Below, in pieces: positions 8,716 to 18,698 of a DNA stretch of 64,000 nt (position 1 is its first letter; every line of letters starts with the position of its first letter). The notes under the pieces were generated by a model. That model was not told the origin of the DNA and ran no database searches. It worked only from the letters and a program-made list of their open reading frames with translations. The DNA comes from Pseudoalteromonas shioyasakiensis. GTDB lineage: Bacteria; Pseudomonadota; Gammaproteobacteria; Enterobacterales; Alteromonadaceae. Position numbers and translations under genes: made by a program. Location: contig CP058414.1 in assembly GCA_013391845.1 (NCBI GenBank), positions 2,838,501 to 2,902,500 on the forward strand, read 5' to 3'.

Positions 8716-9837
8716 TTATTCGTTAATTCTAAATCCCAGTGCAGCTAATGCGCCTTCACATGCACTGTTAGCAGCCACCGACAAAGTACTAAACTCTCGT
8801 CGTGGCGGGTAATTCTTACGCAAACTATCAAAGCCTTCGCTTGCTAATTTACTTCGTAAAATGCCATCGTCACGACGTACATCATAAATTAAGTGCACCA
8901 AGCGGCCGATATCTTCTTGGTTAAAGGTTTCACCTAATGTGACAGAATGACTAATTGGCTCTGGTAAAAAGTCGTCCAGAGATTTAAGTGCTGCGATACC
9001 TTCAAGCTCACATACTTTCTGATACAGCATTTGTGTACCGCGGGCCTTACCTTCGAGTGTATGCCCTGCAATATGCACGCTGGCATAACGCACATAATCA
9101 AGCAGAGGAGTCAGTATATTGGGTTCGTTTTCCCAAACATCAAGCACGCAATCTAATTTTGCGCCTTGTTTAAACAGTGCAAGCAATGCTTTGTTATCAA
9201 TCACATCACCACGGCTTGCATTGATAATAGTCATTCCAGGCTTAAGTGCCTTTAAGCGCGTTTCGTCTAGCATGTGCAAGGTTTTATGTGGCCCTTGCTT
9301 AACCAGCGGCACATGAAAAGTTACGATATCAGCTTGAGCTAATAATGCGTCTAACTCAATATGCTCTGCCAACTCACCGGCTTCATGTTTTGGTGGATCG
9401 CATAGCAGCACATTCATACCAAGCAGGCTTAGCTTATCACGTAAACAGCTGCCTATGCTGCCAACGCCAACTATACCTATAGTTTTACCTTGTAATGAGC
9501 TGGAATTTTCTTGGCTCAAAGAATATAAACTGCTAATAACATATTCAGCGACTGCAACTGCATTACAACCTGGTGCGCTACTAAATGCTATATTTCGCTC
9601 AGCGAGTAGTTCGGTATCAATGTGATCAACACCTATAGTTGCTGTGCCCACAAATTTTAATTTATCTGCTTGAGTTAATAAGCTTTTATCTACATTCGTA
9701 ACAGAGCGGGTTAACAAAATATCGACCCCGACAAGCTGCTCTGGCTGTAGACTACGACCATCAAATCGCTCAACATCACCAAAATCGGCAAAGTACTGCT
9801 CAACCAATGGCATATTTTGATCTGCAAGAATTTTCAT
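8716..9837 (-). CDS. pdxB: Erythronate-4-phosphate dehydrogenase
   Basis: Oxidises 4-phosphoerythronate in the DXP-independent pathway to pyridoxal phosphate. It is a D-2-hydroxyacid dehydrogenase: residues about 57-72 carry VGTATIGVDHID, the NAD-binding GIVGVGSIG begins near residue 120, an Arg lies in NASRGDVID and the catalytic His in AGHTLEGKARG. The C-terminal dimerisation domain specific to PdxB follows (about 285-373). At 373 residues it has the normal length. The start follows TTGCCTTTCGGACACACAA on the reverse strand without a strong ribosome site. It is the first gene of the pdxB-asd pair, and the fabB terminator lies upstream of it. Confidence 0.95.
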   Translation of the reverse strand: MKILADQNMPLVEQYFADFGDVERFDGRSLQPEQLVGVDILLTRSVTNVDKSLLTQADKLKFVGTATIGVDHIDTELLAERNIAFSSAPGCNAVAVAEYVISSLYSLSQENSSSLQGKTIGIVGVGSIGSCLRDKLSLLGMNVLLCDPPKHEAGELAEHIELDALLAQADIVTFHVPLVKQGPHKTLHMLDETRLKALKPGMTIINASRGDVIDNKALLALFKQGAKLDCVLDVWENEPNILTPLLDYVRYASVHIAGHTLEGKARGTQMLYQKVCELEGIAALKSLDDFLPEPISHSVTLGETFNQEDIGRLVHLIYDVRRDDGILRSKLASEGFDSLRKNYPPRREFSTLSVAANSACEGALAALGFRINE

Positions 9838-9932
9838 TTGTGTGTCCGAAAGGCAGAAAGTGGCGCTATTGTAGCGAATTTATCAGTATTCGGATAGGTA
9901 ACAACTAAGACGATTTTGGGGTTATTTATGTG

Positions 9933-9958
9933 AAAAAGCCGAGCAATTGCTCGGCTTT
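9933..9958 (-). terminator. Terminator downstream of fabB
   Basis: The stem AAGCCGAGCAATTGCTCGGCTT starts 20 bases after the fabB stop, followed on the reverse strand by a short T-tract. Confidence 0.85.
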
Positions 9959-9977
9959 AAGCAAATACTGGAGAGGT

Positions 9978-11192
9978 TTAACCTTTATATTTGCTCATTA
10001 CTAGTGTGGCGTTAGTGCCACCGAAACCAAAGCTGTTAGACATTACATTGTTAAGTTCAACGTCTTTACGCTCAGTTACGATATTTAGACCTGCAGCTTG
10101 CTCATCTAGTTCATCAATGTTGATAGATGGAGCAACAAAGTTATGCTCAAGCATTAATAACGAGAAGATTGCTTCGTGAACACCTGCTGCACCTAAAGCG
10201 TGACCTGTCATCGCTTTGGTTGCACTGATCATTGGTGAATTACCACCAAATACTTCTTGAATAGCACCAAGCTCTTTAACGTCGCCAACAGGTGTTGAAG
10301 TACCGTGGGTATTTAAGTAATCAATACCGCCTTCAAGGCCTTGCATTGCTTGTTTCATACAACGAACTGCGCCTTCACCTGATGGAGCTACCATATCGAA
10401 GCCGTCAGATGTTGCACCGTAGCCTGTGATTTCTGCGTAAATATGCGCGCCACGAGCAAGTGCATGCTCAAGTTCTTCAACAACAACGATACCGCCACCG
10501 CCAGAGATAACAAAACCGTCACGGTTTGCATCGTATGTACGTGATGCTTTCTCTGGTGTTTCATTGTACTTAGTAGACAATGCACCCATTGCATCGAATT
10601 CCATAGCGAGTGTCCAGTGAAGCTCTTCACCACCACCTGCAAAAATTACGTCTTGCTTACCTAGTTGAATTTGCTCAACCGCATGACCAATACAGTGTGC
10701 TGATGTCGCACACGCAGAACTTATTGAATAGTTAACACCTTTAATTTTGAATGGTGTTGCAAGACACGCTGAAGTCGTACTCGCCATAGTACGCGGTACC
10801 ATGTATGGACCAACACGTTTTACGCCTTTTTCACGTAAAATATCAGCCGCTTCAACTTGCCATTTAGATGAACCACCACCTGAACCCACTAATAAACCAG
10901 TGCGCTCGTTTGAAACTTGCTCTTCACTAAGGCCTGCATCTGCAATTGCTTGAGACATTGAAATATAAGCGTATGCAGCAGCATCGCCCATAAAACGCAT
11001 TGCTTTACGATCAACAAACTCTTTAACATCAATATCGATTTTGCCAGATACATTACTACGTAGGTTGTAGTCAGCAAATTCTTGGTTGAACGCAATACCA
11101 CTACGGCCTTGTTTTAATGATTCTAATACTTCTTCTTTGTTGTTACCGATGCTTGAAACAACACCGATGCCCGTAATAACGGCTCTTCTCAT
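9978..11192 (-). CDS. fabB: 3-oxoacyl-[acyl-carrier-protein] synthase I
   Basis: Condenses malonyl-ACP with acyl-ACP, and in gammaproteobacteria is needed to elongate the cis-unsaturated intermediate made by FabA. The catalytic triad is visible: nucleophile Cys161 in [10 protein letters not shown], His296 in [11 protein letters not shown] and His331 in [12 protein letters not shown], with Lys326 in ATKAMTG. The C-terminus [13 protein letters not shown] is typical of the thiolase fold. The length of 404 residues matches E. coli FabB. It is transcribed alone between its own terminator and an intergenic region that carries a FabR-like operator, so it is probably regulated by the unsaturated fatty acid repressor. 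Confidence 0.96.
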   Translation of the reverse strand: MRRAVITGIGVVSSIGNNKEEVLESLKQGRSGIAFNQEFADYNLRSNVSGKIDIDVKEFVDRKAMRFMGDAAAYAYISMSQAIADAGLSEEQVSNERTGLLVGSGGGSSKWQVEAADILREKGVKRVGPYMVPRTMASTTSACLATPFKIKGVNYSISSACATSAHCIGHAVEQIQLGKQDVIFAGGGEELHWTLAMEFDAMGALSTKYNETPEKASRTYDANRDGFVISGGGGIVVVEELEHALARGAHIYAEITGYGATSDGFDMVAPSGEGAVRCMKQAMQGLEGGIDYLNTHGTSTPVGDVKELGAIQEVFGGNSPMISATKAMTGHALGAAGVHEAIFSLLMLEHNFVAPSINIDELDEQAAGLNIVTERKDVELNNVMSNSFGFGGTNATLVMSKYKG

Positions 11193-11267
11193 GGGTAATT
11201 ACCTTAGCTCTATACTAAATTGTGTTCTATTTTACGCTGAAATTACTTTCGAAGTGGTCAGCTTTCT

Positions 11268-11285
11268 AGCGTACACATGTACTCT
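11268..11285 (-). promoter_or_regulatory. FabR-like operator in the fabB promoter
   Basis: AGCGTACACATGTACTCT closely resembles the FabR operator known upstream of fabA and fabB in enterobacteria (AGCGTACA..TGT..GCT). On the fabB strand it sits between a possible -35 (TAGACA, 11289-11294) and a -10 region near the end of the site, as expected for a repressor overlapping the promoter. The same DNA lies upstream of mnmC, which starts at 11372. Confidence 0.6.
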
Positions 11286-11371
11286 GAATGTCTAGCTTAT
11301 AAATAACGCCAGACTATTTCAAAGAAAACACGTAAAATAATGAAAAAAGTTTGTAGTTAATTAGTTAAACC

Positions 11372-13432
11372 ATGATCAAAAACGCACATATTCATTTTAA
11401 TCACCTTGGTACCCCTGTCGCCGATCAGTTTGACGATGTTTATTTCTCTAATGACGATGGCTTAGCCGAATCACATTATGTGTTCTATCAACAAAACCAT
11501 ATCCCGCAACGATTACAAAATCATGACCGTAACCACTTTACGATTGCTGAAACAGGCTTTGGTACGGGGCTTAACTTTTTAAATACTTGGCAACACTTTG
11601 CTGCTTACCTTGATAGGCAGCATGCAGAGCTAGAAGTTCAAAATCAACACGACCTTAGTGGTAAAAAAGCTGACAAAAAAAGTGTTAACCGCCTGCACTT
11701 TATCTCTTTTGAAAAGTTTCCTATTAAGCGTGATGATCTCGCCCAAGCACTCAAAGCCTGGCCTAATTTAAATGAATATAGTGAGCAACTGATTGCTCAA
11801 TACCCTATTAATCTGGCAGGTTGTCATCGCCTTGAATTTGCAGGCGGCAAACTAATACTCGATCTTTATTTTGGTGACGTGCAAGACAGTATTGATACCA
11901 TGAGCTACCCAAGCGAAGGGGTTGTTGATGCGTGGTATTTAGATGGCTTTGCACCAAGTAAAAACCCAGATATGTGGCAGCAAAGCTTATTCAACAAGAT
12001 GCGAGCTATCTCAAGAGCAAACGCCACACTCGCCACTTTCACGGCCGCAGGCTTTGTAAGAAGAGGACTCATCGAAGCGGGCTTTAGCATGAGTAAAGCA
12101 AAAGGCTATGGCAAAAAGCGCGAAATGCTGATTGGCGAGCTCACCGAACCTAATGAGCAACAATCAGGGCCTGCGTATTTTGCTCATCAGCAAAGTGAAC
12201 TGAGTAATGTAGCTGTTATCGGCGGCGGTATTGCCAGTAGCAGTGTACTGTATTCACTGGCAAAAAGAGGCCTAAAAGCCACGCTTTTTTGCCAAGATGA
12301 AGCGCTTGCCATGGGCGCTTCACATAATGTGCAAGGAGCTGTTTATCCGCATCTACAAGCGAAGAATTCACCGCACAGTGAAATGTTTGCCCATAGCTTT
12401 TTATATGCGATGCGTCTTTACCAGCAATTACTTGATGATGGTTTTGACTACCCTCACCAGTGGTGTGGTGTATTGCAACATGCAGTTAAACAAGGTCTAG
12501 CAGATAAACATCAAAACCTTGCCGATAAAGCGCTTTGGCCAGCTGAATTAATGCGTAATGTAAGCGCTGAAGAAGGTGACGAAATTGCCGGCGTGGATAC
12601 GGGTTATTCAGGTGTATTCTTTGCAAAAGGCGGCTGGGTAAATCCACCAGCTCTGGTTAAAGCACTATTTAATGCCGCAAATTCTTTAAGTGCGACTACC
12701 AATAATAAAATGGACAGTCACTTTAATTGCCATATTGAAAAGTTAGAAAAAACCGCTGATGGCTGGTTATTACACTCTAAAGAGCAAACATTCGGACCAT
12801 TTAGCGATGTAATTAACTGTGCTGGTGAACACAGCGATCAGTTCAGTCAAACTCGCGCTCTGCCCGTTGTGGGTGTGCGCGGCCAAGTCTCGCATGTGCA
12901 AGCAAGCGAGCAGTCAAAACGCCTAAAGACCGTGCTTTGCCATAAGGGCTATTTTACCCCTGAATATCAGGGTCATCATTGTATGGGCGCGACCTTTGAA
13001 AAAAACTCAAAAAGCCGTGAAGTTAAAGAGCAAGACAACCACACCAATCGCGAACAACTATTAAGTTTTTACACAGACAGCGAGTTTGCAACGACCTTAG
13101 GTGAGATAACAGCGGCAAAAGCAGCAGTAAGATGCACCTTCATCGACCATCTACCCATGGCTGGTGAGTGGGCTGAACAAAGTGATTATGTAAGCGCGTT
13201 TGCTAATCTTCGCTTAGGTAAGCGATATCAGTACCAAACTTTAACGAAACCTCTGCAAGGCTTGCATGTACTCACTGGCTTTGGTGCAAGAGGCCTGTGC
13301 AGTGCCCCTTTATGTGCAGAGCATTTAATTGCTTGTTTAAACAATGAACCAAGACCATTTAGCGAACGCGTGAGTCAAGCTATTCACCCCGCCCGCTTTA
13401 TTGTACGCGACCTAATTCGTAATAAAATTTAA
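11372..13432 (+). CDS. mnmC: Bifunctional tRNA 5-methylaminomethyl-2-thiouridine biosynthesis protein MnmC
   Basis: Completes the mnm5s2U34 modification of tRNAs for Lys, Glu and Gln. The N-terminal methyltransferase domain (about 1-265) has the SAM site IAETGFGTGLNFLNTW and the catalytic region DAWYLDGFAPSKNPDMW. The C-terminal FAD-dependent oxidase (about 280-686) begins with the dinucleotide motif VAVIGGGIASSSV and ends with LTGFGARGLCSAPLCAEHL. Both domains are complete in one frame, and 686 residues is the usual size. It is divergent from fabB, with 179 bp between them, and ends at a terminator. Confidence 0.95.
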   Translation: MIKNAHIHFNHLGTPVADQFDDVYFSNDDGLAESHYVFYQQNHIPQRLQNHDRNHFTIAETGFGTGLNFLNTWQHFAAYLDRQHAELEVQNQHDLSGKKADKKSVNRLHFISFEKFPIKRDDLAQALKAWPNLNEYSEQLIAQYPINLAGCHRLEFAGGKLILDLYFGDVQDSIDTMSYPSEGVVDAWYLDGFAPSKNPDMWQQSLFNKMRAISRANATLATFTAAGFVRRGLIEAGFSMSKAKGYGKKREMLIGELTEPNEQQSGPAYFAHQQSELSNVAVIGGGIASSSVLYSLAKRGLKATLFCQDEALAMGASHNVQGAVYPHLQAKNSPHSEMFAHSFLYAMRLYQQLLDDGFDYPHQWCGVLQHAVKQGLADKHQNLADKALWPAELMRNVSAEEGDEIAGVDTGYSGVFFAKGGWVNPPALVKALFNAANSLSATTNNKMDSHFNCHIEKLEKTADGWLLHSKEQTFGPFSDVINCAGEHSDQFSQTRALPVVGVRGQVSHVQASEQSKRLKTVLCHKGYFTPEYQGHHCMGATFEKNSKSREVKEQDNHTNREQLLSFYTDSEFATTLGEITAAKAAVRCTFIDHLPMAGEWAEQSDYVSAFANLRLGKRYQYQTLTKPLQGLHVLTGFGARGLCSAPLCAEHLIACLNNEPRPFSERVSQAIHPARFIVRDLIRNKI

Positions 13433-13440
13433 TGATTCGA

Positions 13441-13468
13441 TGGGGCTTTAATTAGCCCCGTTATTTTT
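13441..13468 (+). terminator. Terminator downstream of mnmC
   Basis: The stem GGGGCTTTAATTAGCCCC starts nine bases after the mnmC stop, followed by GTTATTTTT. Confidence 0.8.
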
Positions 13469-13558
13469 CTTGATTACAATTTCGTTTTTAGTTTCCCCTT
13501 TAAAAATAAATTCACACCCCAAGGTCTTTACTTACAAAGCAATTAGAAGGAGTTTGAT

Positions 13559-14194
13559 ATGAAGACCTTAATCATTGGTGCAACGGGTCAAATAGGTAAA
13601 ATGACCACCGAAAAAATGCTGGCAAGTGGTCATGACGTGGTGGCTTTGGTTCGGGATAAAAGCAAGCTGAGCACGCTTGAAAGTAGTCATTTAACGATTG
13701 TTGAGCAAGACCTCGAAAACGATTTTAGTCGCGCCTTCGAAGGCGTTGAACAAGTTATTTTTAGTGCTGGCTCTGGTGGGTCAACGGGTGCAGATAAAAC
13801 CTTACTGATTGATTTATGGGCTGCAGTAAAAGCGATTAATTATGCGGTTGATGCCAAAGTTAAGCACTTTATTATAGTCAGTTCAATTGGCGCTGACGCC
13901 CCAGATAATATCGAAAGCAGTATAAAACCGTATTTAGTTGCAAAACACATGACTGATCAACATTTGATCAATAGCGAATTAAACTACAGCATAGTCAGAC
14001 CCGGCACACTGAAAAATGATGCAGCAACTGGATTATTAACAACTACGCGACCTGCAACCCGCCAAGATGCGGTGATCAACCGTGAAGATGTAGCAGATAC
14101 CCTGCTATACCTTGCTGAACATACACCGAAAAAACCACAAGTGTTTGAATTATTTAATGGTGATAAGTCAATCGACAGTCTACTGAACGATTGA
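13559..14194 (+). CDS. NAD(P)-binding Rossmann-fold protein, atypical SDR/NmrA-like
   Basis: The N-terminus TLIIGATGQIGKMTTEKM is the glycine-rich nucleotide motif of atypical short-chain dehydrogenases. VIFSAGSGGSTGADKT and HFIIVSSIGAD follow at the usual distances, and NYSIVRPGTL marks the substrate side. The classical YxxxK is replaced by the looser arrangement of this subfamily (YLVAKHM). At 211 residues it matches the YwnB/YwnA-like group, whose members act on flavin or quinone substrates or only as redox sensors. The start is well placed behind GAAGGAGTTTGAT. It is monocistronic: a terminator precedes it and the dispersed repeat begins on its stop codon. The reaction is unknown. Confidence 0.85.
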   Translation: MKTLIIGATGQIGKMTTEKMLASGHDVVALVRDKSKLSTLESSHLTIVEQDLENDFSRAFEGVEQVIFSAGSGGSTGADKTLLIDLWAAVKAINYAVDAKVKHFIIVSSIGADAPDNIESSIKPYLVAKHMTDQHLINSELNYSIVRPGTLKNDAATGLLTTTRPATRQDAVINREDVADTLLYLAEHTPKKPQVFELFNGDKSIDSLLND

Positions 14195-14354
14195 TACCAA
14201 TTTGCTTAATTAAGTGGTCTATTTTGAGGCAAGAAAACCTTGTTGATAGCAAGGCAAAAATTTCGTTATTTAGTTGTTTAAATCAGAAATTTTTAACGCA
14301 GATAGCGACAGGTTTAATCCCTCAAAATGATTAAGTATTATTGCGGATTGGTAT
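14194..14354. repeat. Dispersed repeat with inverted termini, copy 2 (short form)
   Basis: Starts ATACCAATTTGCTTAATTAA and ends TATTATTGCGGATTGGTAT, with the same inverted ends as the copy at 733-937. The outermost ATACCAAT/ATTGGTAT pair is perfect here. It begins on the last base of the preceding stop codon. The middle lacks the roughly 47-base insert of copy 1. The AT-rich remainder up to 14440 should hold the promoter of the next gene. Confidence 0.8.
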
Positions 14355-14439
14355 GAATACGTATGCATAAGAAATAAGATTGAGAAAGCGCGTAAAGCAC
14401 TTTAGTTTATTGTTTACATAATAATAACAAAGGTGCTTT

Positions 14440-15276
14440 ATGCGTCATTTTGCTTTTCTTTTTTGCTTTGCTTTTACATCTGCTTGTTATGCCGCACCGG
14501 TAAAAGTACAGAGCTACAGTGGCGATACCTCCCTTCCCCACAAATTATTGATCAGCGCCATTGAACGGGCTGGCTTAGATTATGTTCACCCTTACGAAAC
14601 CAATAAAGATATCTCTAACGCGCGTATCCTAAACGATGTAAAAAACAACCAGCTTGATGTGATGTGGAGCATGACATCAACTCAGTTAGAGCAAGATTAT
14701 CAGGCCGTTTATATTCCTTTGTTTCGTGGCTTACTTGGCATGCGAGTAGCAATTGTAAAAGCTCAAAACCGCGAGCTGTTTAGCTCGGTAAATAGCTTGC
14801 AAGATTTAAAACGCTTCACCGCTGGGCAAGGTAAAACTTGGCCAGATACTAAAATATTAAAAGCGAACCAATTGCCCGTTGTTACCACATTAAAATACCC
14901 TAACTTATTCCCTATGCTTGAAGGCGAGCGTTTTGATTACTTCCCACGTGGTGTGAATGAGCCTTGGGATGAAATTGCCAACCACTCAGAACTTAACCTT
15001 ACGGTTGAACCACACTTGGTAATTAAATACACCGCCCCTCTTTACTTTTTCGTCAACAAAAACAATCACACACTACACAAGCAATTAAATGATGCCCTAA
15101 AAGAGATGATTGAAGATGGCACATTTAACGCGATGTTTTTGGCAGACAGCCAAGTACAAATGGTTTTATCAAAAGCCAACTTAAGCTCGCGTCGCGTTAT
15201 TGAGCTAGATAACCCAACGCTATCGTCGAACACACCTAATAAAAATAGCCCTTTGTGGTTTAACCCATTTCAATGA
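14440..15276 (+). CDS. Periplasmic solute-binding-like protein, partner of the adjacent chemoreceptor
   Basis: A predicted exported protein with a signal peptide ending near residue 19 (FTSACYA). The rest looks like a type II solute-binding fold of the SBP_bac_3 kind: [17 protein letters not shown] (two-lobe ligand site), [16 protein letters not shown] strand and [13 protein letters not shown] are typical of the group seen next to sensors in marine bacteria. There is no permease or ATPase gene nearby. Instead a chemoreceptor starts seven bases after the stop. I infer that it captures a ligand and presents it to that receptor, rather than feeding an ABC transporter. The ligand is unknown. Confidence 0.8.
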   Translation: MRHFAFLFCFAFTSACYAAPVKVQSYSGDTSLPHKLLISAIERAGLDYVHPYETNKDISNARILNDVKNNQLDVMWSMTSTQLEQDYQAVYIPLFRGLLGMRVAIVKAQNRELFSSVNSLQDLKRFTAGQGKTWPDTKILKANQLPVVTTLKYPNLFPMLEGERFDYFPRGVNEPWDEIANHSELNLTVEPHLVIKYTAPLYFFVNKNNHTLHKQLNDALKEMIEDGTFNAMFLADSQVQMVLSKANLSSRRVIELDNPTLSSNTPNKNSPLWFNPFQ

Positions 15277-15283
15277 GCGCACA

Positions 15284-16762
15284 ATGAAATCATTAAAATA
15301 TAAAATGACCTTGGCACTGTCTTTGTGCCTTTTACTTAGCGTGATCTTTGTGATCAGCGCAAACTACCTACTTGCAAAATCGAATCAAACACAACAATGG
15401 CAAGAAGACATCACTGCCCTTAATGAGCAAATGCAGGTTATTTTAGCTGAACCGGTATTCTCTTATGACGAGCCGTTAATCAATCAGATTATTAAAGCCT
15501 TTTCGCAAAACAAACATGTACATAGCATTTCAGTGACAGATCATCGTAATAAGCCACTTGCCGCTATCACTAAGCAAAGCAATAACGCATCAGTTAGCAA
15601 AACTATTGATTTACACTATTTAGATAATTTAATTGGCCATATAAAAATTGGTTACTCACAACAAGCACTGCATAGCACCATTACTGAGTCGACACGCACC
15701 ATGTTTATTACCTTGCTGGTCTCTTTTATCGCCTTGGGTGCGGTGATTATTTATATCGTGCGACTGTTAGTGATAAAACCTATCGATAGCGTAAACAGCC
15801 TTGTTGATGAAATTGTCAAAGGTGAAGGCGACCTTACAAAACGCATTAGCTATCAATCTAGTGATGAAATTGGCTATTTAGTTGATGGTTTCAATCGATT
15901 TATAGCGCAGGTGCAAGAAATCATCACTGAGTTAGGCAGCACAGCCAGCGAGCTTGAAATGATTGCCAGCACAGTAAACGAAGCCTCAGTGCGCTCTAAA
16001 AACGAAGCCGAGCTTGAATATAACCGCACAGATTCTGCAACCAATGCGCTTAGTCAGTTAAGTGAGGCAACCAAAGAAATTGCGCAAGGAGCTAATCAAA
16101 CCGCGCAGCAAACAACCGACGTACATCGCTTATGCCAGCAGGGCGAACAAAACATGAATGCCAATGGTAACATGGTGGATGAGTTAGCAGCACAGCTCGA
16201 CCACACATCAAACGTAGTAAAACAGTTAAACGCCAGCAGTAATGAAATTAGCCAAGTGCTCGATGTTATAAAAAGTATTGCTGAGCAAACCAATTTACTG
16301 GCTCTAAATGCTGCTATTGAAGCGGCTCGTGCTGGTGAATCTGGCCGTGGTTTTGCCGTGGTGGCCGATGAAGTAAGAGCGCTTGCTAGTAAAACCTATG
16401 ATTCAACGTCTGAGATTGAGTCGATTATTGTATCGCTACACAATAATACCTCTGACTGCGTAACAGCAACAGAGCAAAGTAAGTCACTCAGCGATAAAGT
16501 GAGCCAAGCGAATCAAAAAAGCCAAGCGGTATTTAAAGATATTGCTAAACAAATCAATACCATTAATCAAATGAACGAGAGCGTTGCAGCAAGTTCTGAA
16601 GAGCAAACCAGTGTTACCGCTGATATCTTAAATACTATGCAGCTTATTAACCAAGGCGCTAAGAGCCTATCGCAAGAAGCTCAGCACCTTGATAACACCA
16701 TAGGCCAACTCAATGAATTAGAACATGGCATCGTTGCCAAACTGGGTTTGTTTAAATATTAA
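15284..16762 (+). CDS. Methyl-accepting chemotaxis protein
   Basis: An inner-membrane chemoreceptor. The first membrane helix is at about 8-30, followed by a small periplasmic domain (about 31-140), the second helix (about 143-165), a HAMP domain (about 166-218, with [15 protein letters not shown]) and the long signalling coiled coil. The highly conserved hairpin tip is complete ([20 protein letters not shown]). The periplasmic part is only about 110 residues, which suits contact with a binding protein. It is separated from the binding-protein gene by seven bases, so the two are probably translated together. The 3' end overlaps the convergent TSUP gene by 11 bases. Confidence 0.93.
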   Translation: MKSLKYKMTLALSLCLLLSVIFVISANYLLAKSNQTQQWQEDITALNEQMQVILAEPVFSYDEPLINQIIKAFSQNKHVHSISVTDHRNKPLAAITKQSNNASVSKTIDLHYLDNLIGHIKIGYSQQALHSTITESTRTMFITLLVSFIALGAVIIYIVRLLVIKPIDSVNSLVDEIVKGEGDLTKRISYQSSDEIGYLVDGFNRFIAQVQEIITELGSTASELEMIASTVNEASVRSKNEAELEYNRTDSATNALSQLSEATKEIAQGANQTAQQTTDVHRLCQQGEQNMNANGNMVDELAAQLDHTSNVVKQLNASSNEISQVLDVIKSIAEQTNLLALNAAIEAARAGESGRGFAVVADEVRALASKTYDSTSEIESIIVSLHNNTSDCVTATEQSKSLSDKVSQANQKSQAVFKDIAKQINTINQMNESVAASSEEQTSVTADILNTMQLINQGAKSLSQEAQHLDNTIGQLNELEHGIVAKLGLFKY

Positions 16763-17525
16763 AAGCCATGATCCCCTGCCACGCGAGTTGCAGGGAAAGC
16801 ACTGTTAACACTAAACGAAAAATCTTTTTAAATTTGTCTGACGAAATGCGGTGCAATAACTTAAGGCCAAGCCAAGTGCCTAATGCACCGCTCATTATCA
16901 TGAGCATAACCAAAGGCAACCACTGCCAAAATGCAAACCCCACAGCCCCATATAAAATCGCTTTTAAGGTATGTTGCACTGTCATACAGCTTGAAAATGT
17001 GGCGGTAAATTTAAGCTTATTATAATTATTTACATATAAGCAGCTGCCAACCAAAGGCCCACTTGCTCCTACAAACATCGAGATAAACGTGGTCCAAAGC
17101 CCTGCAAGAACGCGCCATAACTTTGAGGTTTCTCTAAGCTTTGGCGTCACACCCCACAGTAAATAAAGCACAAAGGCAGCGACCACTATTTTCATTAATT
17201 CAAGCGGTATTAATGTGACAATCGTTGAGGCAACCAACGCCCCGATGACTCCCCCTAAAGAGAAGTACACAAACATCGACGTATCAATATGTTTAAACGT
17301 GAATAAAAAGCGATTTGCGTTCGAGCCTAATTGTACTAAACCATGCACAGGAATAACCAAACTCATAGGTAGTATTGATGCCATGATCACCAGCAGCATT
17401 AACCCACCACCTGCACCAAAAGCCGCTGAAATCATTGAAGTAAAGCCCGCAACTACAATGAGCATTATTGTGCTGATCGGACTTAATAAATCTCCACCAA
17501 AAAACTGCCAACTGATCAAATCCAT
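16752..17525 (-). CDS. TSUP (TauE/SafE) family membrane permease
   Basis: A polytopic protein of 257 residues with about eight hydrophobic segments. It contains the family signature at both halves: [20 protein letters not shown] near the start and [14 protein letters not shown] after the middle. TSUP proteins move sulfite, sulfoacetate or other small organic anions; no gene for sulfur metabolism lies nearby to name the substrate. The start is the ATG at 17525. It converges on the chemoreceptor and overlaps its last codons by 11 bases, with no terminator visible between them. Confidence 0.88.
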   Translation of the reverse strand: MDLISWQFFGGDLLSPISTIMLIVVAGFTSMISAAFGAGGGLMLLVIMASILPMSLVIPVHGLVQLGSNANRFLFTFKHIDTSMFVYFSLGGVIGALVASTIVTLIPLELMKIVVAAFVLYLLWGVTPKLRETSKLWRVLAGLWTTFISMFVGASGPLVGSCLYVNNYNKLKFTATFSSCMTVQHTLKAILYGAVGFAFWQWLPLVMLMIMSGALGTWLGLKLLHRISSDKFKKIFRLVLTVLSLQLAWQGIMAFNI

Positions 17526-17729
17526 TGTTCTGCTTTAAATAATGTGTTTAACCTAAAGCTACCATGACTAATCACTATTAGCGACAAATTGGAAAACCCT
17601 TTCGACTAAAAGACCATATCAACCAAAAGAGAAGTGCCCCTAAATTCACGACTGGTCAGACTTGTGGTTTATTTTGTCAAGGCGATGGTATATAACTATG
17701 CCCACGACACAATAAAATAAAGGCGTAGC

Positions 17730-18446
17730 ATGACACTGATGAATATAAGTACACAAGGATCTGTTGCTATTTTAACGATGACAACAGCTGAAAATCGCCA
17801 CAACCCTGCTTTTGCAGAGGCTTTTTTAACTTGCCTTGACGAAATCGAAAGTAACCCTGAGCACAAAGCACTAGTGATCACTTCAAGCAGCGAAAAATCA
17901 TGGAGTTTGGGCATAGATACTGATTGGCTTATGCCCGCATTAAAAACACAAAAATTTGCAGAAGTAAGTGGCTTTATGCATTCAATGGATGCTGTATTTA
18001 AACGCTTATTACTCTTCCCAATGCCAGTTATTGCAGCGATCAATGGCCACGCTTTTGGTAACGGCGCAATTTTATCGTGTGCTTGTGATTTTAGGTTTAT
18101 GCAAAGCGATCGTGGTTTTTTCTGTTTCCCAGAAGTCGACTTATCAATCCCGTTTTTACCAGGTATGCTCGCCTTTATTAAAAAAGCCATTCCAGACTAT
18201 CGCTTTAACGAGATGATGCTAACAGGGCGCCGCGTTACCGCAGGCGAACTTGCCACTGATCATGTAATCGAACAAGCCTGCCCAGACAACGAAACTTTAT
18301 TTAATACCGCCCTCGAATTTGCCAGCCAGTTCGATAAAAAACGTGCTATTTTCGCAGAGCACAAAAAGCGCCTACACAAACATATTATCGACACCATTGA
18401 TATAGAAAACAAACCGATTATTGATGCTGTTCAGTTGGTTGTTTGA
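17730..18446 (+). CDS. Enoyl-CoA hydratase/isomerase family protein
   Basis: A crotonase-fold protein of 238 residues. The oxyanion-hole regions are recognisable: SLGIDTDWL after the first strand set, and AAINGHAFGNGAILSCACDF, the usual GxxxGxG-type segment. PEVDLSIPF follows. The Glu pair of true hydratases is not clear, so the protein may be an isomerase or another family member. The start follows AAAGGCGTAGC. It is monocistronic, divergent from the TSUP gene across about 200 bp, and not linked to beta-oxidation genes. Specific reaction unknown. Confidence 0.85.
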   Translation: MTLMNISTQGSVAILTMTTAENRHNPAFAEAFLTCLDEIESNPEHKALVITSSSEKSWSLGIDTDWLMPALKTQKFAEVSGFMHSMDAVFKRLLLFPMPVIAAINGHAFGNGAILSCACDFRFMQSDRGFFCFPEVDLSIPFLPGMLAFIKKAIPDYRFNEMMLTGRRVTAGELATDHVIEQACPDNETLFNTALEFASQFDKKRAIFAEHKKRLHKHIIDTIDIENKPIIDAVQLVV

Positions 18447-18698
18447 AATAAAAAAAATTATAAATCCATTCCCCTTCAGAGTTTGAATGGGGGTTGCCAA
18501 AGACCCTCACCTCTTCTCAATCTTATAATGGATATAAAAATCTAACTTTTCAATGGATTGGATACTTAAAAAACAGAATCAGAAATTTCTGAGTTACATA
18601 AATAGTCGTTAATTCTAAACTTCCAATTGAATATACAAACCTTAGCTATCATGAAGTATCGAAGCTGTTAGCTAGTTTCATTTACTCAAGGAGGAGTT

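Noticed and set aside
11250..11266. FadR-like half site AAGTGGTCAG near the fabB promoter
   Set aside because: Only one half of the palindrome matches, and its position relative to the FabR box is opposite to that in E. coli.
17696..18190. A 164-codon reverse-strand frame opposite the enoyl-CoA hydratase gene
   Set aside because: It lies entirely over a well-supported gene and has no recognisable domain or start signal.
18471..18495. CCATTC..GAATGG hairpin after the enoyl-CoA hydratase gene
   Set aside because: The stem has only six pairs with a long loop and no T-run, so I did not call it a terminator.
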